Positions 57,193 to 64,000 of a stretch of 64,000 nt of DNA are shown piece by piece (the first letter of the stretch is position 1; the number at the start of each line of letters is the position of its first letter). This DNA is from Aphidius gifuensis. Taxonomy: Eukaryota > Arthropoda > Insecta > Hymenoptera > Braconidae. Location of the stretch: assembly GCF_014905175.1 (NCBI RefSeq), contig NW_025220585.1, positions 1-64,000 on the forward strand, in the 5' to 3' direction. The translations under genes were made by a program, and so were the position numbers. The notes under the pieces are model-generated. The model saw only the letters and a program-made list of their open reading frames with translations, was not told where the DNA came from and did no database searches.

Positions 57193-57899
57193 ATCACATC
57201 TTTTTGTAAAGTCCTTCAATCAATCGATAGAAAAAACAATAATATTAAGAAGTATATAAAATTACTTGGTACTATCCGTATTAATTTTTGTTCGTTCTAA
57301 AAAAAAAATATGTAAGCATTATTTGCATTACTTCACCAGTTTTTGCTAGCAACGAACAAATTATCAATTTTTATCCAGCTAGTATTTTTGCGGAAATAAC
57401 TGACAAAATAACTAACTTTATACGTAGAACCCAATCAGCGCCAAATTGGCAAATTTAAGAAGCTCGCGGTACAGGACATATTTTGTCCCATTTACAATGT
57501 ACGGAGTTGACTCTTCTTCTTTCTAGTCTTCTTGGTAGAACCACAAATGTGAATTTTAGAAGTGGGTATTCCTTTGATTAAGCAATTATCATTTTTACTT
57601 GATCATTCAAATTTATTGATGTAGAGTAGACTTAAAACAATAATATCATTAATTTTGAGGACTTCAATCTTTCTTAGAATTTTCGTTGATCTAAAACAAT
57701 CGACACATGTACCAACCCATTCGTGCCACAATGATAGTGATTGATCAATAAGTTTCTTGTAAAGTGAATGTGTTACGTGCGAATTATATGCGTTTTTTGT
57801 GCGGAATCCGCAATTTTTGTGCGTTTTTTTTGTTTTTTATAGTCTGGTTTGATTGTGCTATAAATACATACATGTGCTAACTTTACAGACCTGGGATTC
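57193..57899. other. No gene seen
   Basis: AT-rich, without repeats or open frames of note. Confidence 0.5.
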
Positions 57900-60330
57900 G
57901 CGCCTATATCCCAACAACATATGGCGCACGCACTATCGATGCGATATTAAATACTACATGACATATATAAAGGATTTTTTACACCATCTAAGTATGTTTT
58001 TTTGCTCTATAGACAGATGCTTTTAGCAGCTGATTTTGATATTGAAAAATAAATCCTTTCGTAAATAATTTCGTAAATAAGAATATTTTATATTTCTTTT
58101 TACATATCCTCACTGAGAGAAATTTTAACTAAGAATTACAAACGTAAAAGAAAAAATTACAAAATAAATAGTAAAAACTGCGTTCCCCCGTCATTTATAA
58201 GAATTATTCGTATATTGATAGATAATTTTTACAATAAAATTATGTGAAAAATCTGGCCATTGACTATATATATACACTACTAAGCCATAAAATTTACACA
58301 ATTTGATTGTAATTTCTTTTAAAAAATGACTAAATTCACACACCACAAAATAAATTTTAGCAGGCTGAGAATTTACCCACTACCGGTTTTAGAATTTACT
58401 AAATTTTATTACAAATTTTATTTAAAAGTTGGACATTTTTTGTGTTAAGTTGGGCAGTTTGTGCTAGATTCACGGAGAATAGCAATCAATTTCCGGCAAC
58501 ATTTTTTCTTTTCTGTTTACACGCTCAAAACTCGAAAACTAATTGATAAATAGAAAAAATTCATTCTTGATAAATTTTTTAGAAATAAATAACCAACAAT
58601 AAACCTCGCTTAACCCCATACCTAGCTTCAACAGATATAAGGCTGTAGAAATGCTTGAAAATACATGACAGTTCAATCATTTGTTCAATCGGTCGGCCAT
58701 CTTTGTGTTATTTCGCCCCACAAACAGAACTTTTACAAAGCTATATAGTAAAAAATATTTAAGTCTATGCTAACTTTCATATGTGTACATGATAATTTTT
58801 ATTATATATATAAGAATATTTATTAAAATGTGCAGTATTTGTTATTCAACCATATAATAATTTTTATTGTTTTCACTAAACATGTATGTTCTTTATTTAA
58901 TTAACTCATAACTCATAATCTAAGAGATTAATCAAAAAAAGTAATTCTTCATAAATTGTTTAGAATTGAATTTTCAATAATAAACTTCACTCAACCCCAT
59001 GTCTATCTGCTATGGATAACGATGTATAGAGGCTTGAAGTAACCTAGCAATTTTTTGACATTTTACACATTTTACATAATTTTATTGTAGAATTCCGACT
59101 CTCGCGGCCAGTCCCAGAAATAAAAAAAAAATTACAAAGTACTATAGTAATTTCTATTCAACCATGATTTTAATTTTTAGTTAAAATTTCTCTCAGTGCT
59201 GTAAAAAAAAAAACTCATTAAACTTGACGGAAAGAAAAATAAACAATAACAACATAAGACTTGGGAACATAGGTTGAAGTATCATTATTTGATTCGCGCC
59301 ATCGATGCGATATTGAATACTATACTGACATGTATAAAGGTTTTTTCACACCATCTAAATATGTTAGCTTTGTTGCTCTATAGACCGATGCTTCTGGCAG
59401 CTGATTTAGATAAGCGAAAATAAATCCTTTCGTAAATAAAAATATTTTATATTTTTGTTTACACATGATGTAAAAAAAAAAACTCATTAAACTCAATGGA
59501 AAAAAAAATAAACAATAACATGTGACTTGGGAACATAGCTTAAAGTATCATTATTTAATTTGCGCCATCGATGCGATATTGGATACTGTGGTAAATATAA
59601 AGGTTTCCCACACCATCTACTACTACCTTGCACAATTTCATTTTTATAATGTTGTCAAATTGCTCTGGACTTGGAAACCATATTGCTTTGATCTGATTTT
59701 GTTTTATAATGTTTGTCAGAGTGCAGTAAGTTTTTAAATAATCTTTAAGAAAAACGCAATTTCTAAAAATGATTTTAAAGTTTAAAAAAAAGGTATACAT
59801 CTCAAAAATCTGTTTTTATTTTTATTAAAAAGATTCAATTAATTTATAAGATGATCAGAATACAGAATATTTTTCACATCAATCAAATAATATATTCCAA
59901 AAAGCACAAGAAACAAAGGCACGATAAAGACAAAAGGATGTATAAACAAAAGGTCACGTTTATCAGTAAGCATGTGTATGTTGTATATTAGCACACATTA
60001 GCACTCCTGATGAGTAGAATTCGCGCCTATATCCCAACGGCATATGGCGCGCGCACCATCGCTGCGATATTGAATACTGTATATGATATAAATAAAGGTT
60101 CTTTCACACCATTCTAATATTATTGCTCAATTTTTATTTTATAAGGTTGTGAATTGCTCTGGACTTGGCAGCCATAATGCTTTGATCTGATTTTGGTTTT
60201 ATAATGTTTGTCAGAGTGCAGTAAGGTTTTATAAGAATTTCAAGAAAAGCGCAATTTCTGAAAATCATTTTGAAGTTTAAAAGAAAAGTATACTTCTAAA
60301 AAATCTGTTTTTTTTTTTATAAAAAAGTGT
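57900..60330. repeat. Four copies of a TATAAAGG-bearing repeat, two in tandem
   Basis: ATCGATGCGATATT-type starts at 57935, 59301, 59567 and 60058 (the last with one mismatch). Each is followed by TATAAAGG and CACACCAT. Copies 1 and 2 end with a CTTTCGTAAATAA block and repeat with a period of about 270 bases once a 1088-base insertion is removed; copies 3 and 4 share a different tail (TGCTCTGGACTTGG, TTTGTCAGAGTGCAGTAAG). No coding. Frames at 59522-59800 are shadows. Confidence 0.8.
58111..59198. mobile_element. CACTG-ended non-autonomous element (CACTA-like), 1088 bases
   Basis: Ends CACTGAGAGAAATTTTAACT and its inverted copy. CT flanks both sides, a possible 2-base duplication. The neighbouring repeat unit at 59468 preserves the empty site (ACACATGATGTAAA against ACATATCCTGTAAA with the insert removed). 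CACTG ends and 2-base duplications are typical of EnSpm/CACTA elements; the class is inferred. No transposase. Confidence 0.7.
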
Positions 60331-60446
60331 GATATTGATTCAATAAAATGATCAAAAGACATAATATATTTATCTTATCAATCATATTTTAAAATAATTT
60401 TCCGAGGAATTGAAAGGTTAAGGTTAGCTCTATGCCGATAATATAT

Positions 60447-60521
60447 AGGCACGGTAGTTAAATCTTGTTTCTTCCACTTTTTTTTTTTTTCTAATACTTG
60501 ACGCGAGGCACTACCGTGCCT
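60447..60521. repeat. Inverted repeat
   Basis: AGGCACGGTAG (60447-60457) pairs perfectly with CTACCGTGCCT (60511-60521), and flanking GTTAAATC/GATTTAAC extend it loosely. Confidence 0.7.
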
Positions 60522-60589
60522 CTTGATTTAACTCTACCTGGCATTCGAATTTTGAATGGACTAAATAAACAAAAACAATTCAATAATCC

Positions 60590-60778
60590 ATGGCGCGTAA
60601 ACACACACGTGGATTCAGACGCCAGAATGATAATAATCAAGGCCGCAAAGTTCGGTCAATTTTCGGGGCGCTTTCATTTTGTGAGTATACCGGTGTAAAT
60701 AAAACAAATGATATAGTACCAATACGTCAAATGGGTATGTTTGTACGTACGGGTACTGTACTCATTTGTTTATTTTGA
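60590..60778 (+). CDS. Short unidentified open frame
   Basis: A 62-codon frame starting MARKHTRGFRRQNDNN in a good initiation context (ATCCATGGC). Arg/Asn-rich at its start. A second frame overlaps it. I recognise no family; chance is possible. Confidence 0.2.
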   Translation: MARKHTRGFRRQNDNNQGRKVRSIFGALSFCEYTGVNKTNDIVPIRQMGMFVRTGTVLICLF

Positions 60779-60879
60779 AAATATGGAGGTGGTTGTTGTT
60801 AGGTTAAAAATCAAACCGTACACGGTTTACTAGAATTGTAGATACAAATTTAAAAAATTCAAATAATTAACCACATAAA

Positions 60880-61330
60880 AATATCATCGTATACGGTGTA
60901 CGTCATTGGAAATTAAACCGTGTGCGGTATATGAACTGTATACCGTTTACTGATTATTGCAAACACAAATTTTTTTAGTTAAAATATTTAAATCATATAC
61001 CGTGTGCGGTGTACGTCATTAAAGATTGAACCGTGTTCGGTATGAACTGTATACAGATATTTGACTACGAATCATAGCCTGGGCGGTGTACGTCATTGGA
61101 TAATAAACCGTGTGTGACATGAACTGTATACGGTTTGATAAACAAAAAATACAAAGTTTTTTAGTTTAAATATTTGACTGCATACGAATCATAACGTGTG
61201 CGGTGCACGTCATTGTATAGCAAGCCGTGTGCGGTATGAATGTACTACGCACACAGTATGATTCGTATATGGTCAAATATTAAAACTAAAAAATCATGCC
61301 ATGTGCGCTGTATGTTCATACCGCACACGG
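60880..61330. repeat. Tandem repeat built on ACCGTGTGCGGT words
   Basis: GTACGTCATT (or GCACGTCATT) recurs at 60898, 61011, 61088 and 61204, with ACCGTGTGCGGT and CTGTATACGGT between. The last unit is inverted (61222-61328: GCCGTGTGCGGTATGAA and its complement), giving a hairpin. The repeat contains many CG dinucleotides in otherwise AT-rich DNA. Confidence 0.75.
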
Positions 61331-61559
61331 CTTATTATCCAAGTATAAAATTATCCAAGTATAAAAACATTACATCTTCGTTGTGTTCTTGATACATTTG
61401 TCTGTTTTTATGCTATATAAAATGACTTAACGGGCTAATTTAGGCTCTTTTCTTGTATAGGTTTAAATTTTGAGCTGCTTGAAGCAACAACTTAGTAATA
61501 CACAAAAATATCATTTCATTTTTGAATATTTCGTTAAAGAAAAATGTTTAACTCACTCG

Positions 61560-62435
61560 CACAACCTAAGTCAATACGAGAACGAGGATATTCGTACCTC
61601 GCAGGCTTTACCAAATATCCTCCTATTGCCTACTCACTCTAGTGCACCAAGCAGTCGAACATAAAGTCCATCCGCAGCCACGCTGGTCTTACGCCGGACC
61701 ACTCTATGCATTTGACTACTCGATTATAGGTTACCCTCACAGTAAGTAACCACACTAGAGCGAGAGAGCGAGTGATATACAACGTCCTACCTATACAGCG
61801 TAGCGACATAGTAAATCACCCCGGGAGCATGCATCACGCATCGGGAGCTTGGTGTCACTCATCAGTGACATCAACTAGTTCCAACCTAGGACCCAGTCGA
61901 CGTCATCGTCTCAGTCAGCTAACTCCACCGAGGAGTCATGCCAGCTTCACCAATGATATCAACTAGCTCCTCCATAGGAGCATGTCGACATCACCAAGTC
62001 ACCAGCCAACTCTACCAAGGAGTCAGCTAGCTTCATCGAAAGCCAACCACGGACTGTTACCAGTCCCGGTGCCATCAGCCAGCTCCAAGAGCCGGCCGAC
62101 GACTGGCAGTGAGACGCCAGCGATCACCAGTTTTATGGACTCTATCCCCACTCCCGTTTGACCCACTAAATACGATCATCTGTGCGCACACCTCGATGCG
62201 ACTTTCCGGCGGGAGTGTCGAAGTAGGGGATACGAATCTGACGTAGCCAGGGTAGGAATCCGGATAATCCGCTTGTGGCGGATGTCTACCAAGTCAACAC
62301 TGACATTCAGGCGAAAATAGATGTCACTACCGAGGCCACTCACAAACCGGTGGTATTAATTAGCATCTTAGTCAATAAAGCTCTCAGACCAGACCTCTAA
62401 TCATATTCGGGAGCGCGAGATCTGCCAAATCTCGT
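61560..62435 (-). repeat. GC-rich LTR-like block with internal minisatellite
   Basis: On the minus strand it begins TGTAACGAGATTTGGC at 62435. Base composition is far more GC-rich than anything else in the window, with CG dinucleotides retained. Repeated GAGCTAGTTGATATCA-like and CTCCTCGGTGGAGTT-like words give a minisatellite at about 61830-62040. TG...start and composition suggest a gypsy-like LTR; no partner copy or coding region is present. Confidence 0.4.
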
Positions 62436-62479
62436 TACAATATATAGATATTATTATTGTAATATATTATTATTTTTCA

Positions 62480-62510
62480 TCAATAATAATAATAATAATA
62501 ATTTAATAAC
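62480..62510. repeat. (AAT)n microsatellite
   Basis: Run of about 24 bases of AAT triplets within AT-rich DNA. Confidence 0.85.
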
Positions 62511-62718
62511 TTTCATAATATTAATATTTTTAAAATTCTCGCAAAATGTAGGTAATGTATTTCTATTTTTTATCTTTGAGTTTATATGATATGTGTAAGA
62601 GGGCGCCTCAGACCCGTTCTGTCAGCGTTCTATGTTTTGCGAATATCCACGTTTTTCTTCAAGTTCGAATCTTTGAGTTATGCGGTTGGTTCATAAAAGT
62701 CATCAAGAAAAATACAAA

Positions 62719-62745
62719 ATGAGTTCCAGAGTCATTACAAGAACG
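62719..62745 (+). other. Possible first coding exon
   Basis: ATG followed by eight codons (SSRVITRT) and then GTAAGT. The preceding 100 bases are less AT-rich than the neighbourhood, as for a 5' UTR. No downstream exon is identifiable; low support. Confidence 0.2.
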
Positions 62746-62856
62746 GTAAGTTAATTATTTTTTATTTAATTAATCAATTTATTTTTTATTATTTATTGTT
62801 TTTTGTATTTATTTATTTATTTATTGGTGAAGGTTTTTATGATAACATTTTTCTTT

Positions 62857-62906
62857 AGTGAACGTGTGCTTGAGAAAATTGCATCACTCAAGCACGTGTT
62901 CTCACT
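62857..62906. repeat. Hairpin
   Basis: AGTGAACGTGTGCTTGAG (62857-62874) pairs with CTCAAGCACGTGTTCTCACT (62887-62906) with few mismatches, loop about 12 bases. Confidence 0.8.
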
Positions 62907-63089
62907 AATCTTTTTTGTTTTGTTCTTATCAATTTGTATTTTATTATCTTTTCTTTTAATTTAATTTATTATTATTATTTTTTCAATAAATTAGTCGTGT
63001 GGTTTTTCTTTATTAAATATTTTTTTTTTTCTTTCAACATGTGCGTGTGATTGCATGATTCGCACATGGTTTAACCTATCTTTTTTGAT

Positions 63090-63326
63090 TTATGGAAATG
63101 ATTTATTATCAATTAATGATTTTTTGTTGATCGTTGTTGTTGGCAGTTGTGCAGCTAATTTGTTGAGCGGTGTGACAACAGGTTTAAGATATTCATTCGC
63201 AACTTCTGATAACTTTTCTTTCCCTAATTTTATCAATTGATATTTTTCACGAATAACGTCTTGTACTTTTTCAATTTCACTTTAAAATTTTGGTTCATCA
63301 ACTAGATCTTGCTCACAAAGAGGCAT
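63090..63326 (-). pseudogene. Small Polinton-associated gene next to ATPase, one stop
   Basis: The frame starts MPLCEQDLVDEPKF, meets a TAA at codon 15, and continues as SEIEKVQDVIREKYQLIKLG and EVANEYLKPVVTPLNKL to a stop at 63090. This helical protein looks like the small uncharacterised protein seen beside Polinton genes. The identification is from its pattern and neighbourhood; function unknown. It lies 83 bases beyond the ATPase end, same strand. Confidence 0.5.
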
Positions 63327-63408
63327 GTTGATCCTTTGCGATTTTATAATTAACTAATAAAATTTAACAAATCGTTTTGTTATTTATAGTTATGAAGCAG
63401 TCAAAATT

Positions 63409-64000
63409 TTATCTATATCTTCCTTTATCTATTTCTCTATCTTTATCGATAAACAGAAAGCAATATTTTTCTTTCCAACAATCAACACACATCTGACGAA
63501 ATTTACTATACTCCATATCAATATTAACATGATCATGTATATGCTTCAAATTCGTATCATCATCATTCGTATATTTGTGGAAAGATAATCAAAAAATTAA
63601 TATTATCACGTATCAAATGTTTAGGTATTCGCGCATATGATTGACATAAATAAAATGAATCAACAGCTTTATGTCTTCCCATACAAAAAAAAGCTTTAAT
63701 ATGATCCTGCTTTTCAGTTGCGACGTCATCAAATATAAACAATGAATTTGGTTTTGCTTCGTCAACTGGTACGACTTGATCGTTGTCAGAAAATTTATAA
63801 TAATTTATTTCTTCAAGTGGTTCTAGTAACTTTTCTAAATATTGATATTTTGGTTGGTATAATGATTTACTATAAATATTTGCAAATCGTAAACCATTTG
63901 GATCAACAATTAAACTCATCAAAGCGTTCGGTTTACCACAATTACTTTCTCCAATTATAGCACATCTTATTGTATTTGGTAGTAAATCACCATGACGTTT
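63409..64000 (-). pseudogene. Polinton packaging ATPase (A32-like), partial
   Basis: Minus strand from the right edge: RHGDLLPNTIRCAIIG, then the Walker A region GESNCGKPN, IYSKSLYQPKYQYLE, a Walker B-like NSLFIFDDVATEK, FCMGRHKAVDSFYLCQSYA and PKHLIRDNINFLIIF. These are the hallmarks of the Polinton/Maverick genome-packaging ATPase. The Walker A Ser/Thr (GK[ST]) is Pro here. After IIFPQ a frameshift near 63570 leads to DDTNLKHIHDHVN and the end at 63409. Its neighbour is the small gene at 63090-63326. The N-terminus lies outside the window. Confidence 0.88.

Overview
The window reads as AT-rich animal nuclear DNA. Spliceosomal GT-AG introns, BEL/Pao and Ty3/Gypsy retrotransposons, a Helitron, a pogo/Tigger element, Polinton remnants, tRNA-derived repeats and satellites all point to an arthropod, most likely an insect; an AT-rich parasitoid wasp would fit, but nothing here proves that. 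No intact host gene is certain. Almost every coding stretch belongs to a mobile element, and most carry stops or frameshifts.

Left part (1-11.8 kb): a minus-strand BEL/Pao element holds gag, protease, reverse transcriptase/RNase H and integrase. It appears to continue, beyond a 4.7 kb DNA transposon inserted in its leader, to a primer binding site and LTR near 11.0-11.7 kb. The inserted transposon has about 500-base inverted termini and one four-exon gene whose splice phases all agree; a single in-frame stop separates it from a complete 712-residue transposase-like protein. A small inverted-terminus element and a tRNA-like repeat also sit inside the BEL protease region.

14-22.5 kb: a three-level nest. 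A Tigger transposase gene is split by an LTR-like insertion, and that insertion is split by a 5.86 kb Helitron with clean termini. Removing the insertion and an 81-base intron restores one reading frame across the Tigger gene.

22.5-38 kb: fragments of a laminin-G/EGF region (cadherin-like), a Ulp1-like protease, a LINE, a four-unit satellite, a second degenerate BEL/Pao element, and an LTR region carrying a 687-base TIR element with target-site duplications.

38-57 kb: several long inverted-repeat (foldback) elements, a decayed Gypsy element, a broken ubiquitin-protease-like gene with introns, and two arrays of one roughly 171-base satellite in opposite orientations.

55-64 kb: two separate Polinton remnants (DNA polymerase B fragment at 55 kb; packaging ATPase plus a small neighbouring gene at 63-64 kb), a promoter-like repeat family disrupted by a CACTA-like element, a CG-containing tandem repeat, and a GC-rich LTR-like block. 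The window is mainly a record of nested transposon insertion and decay.
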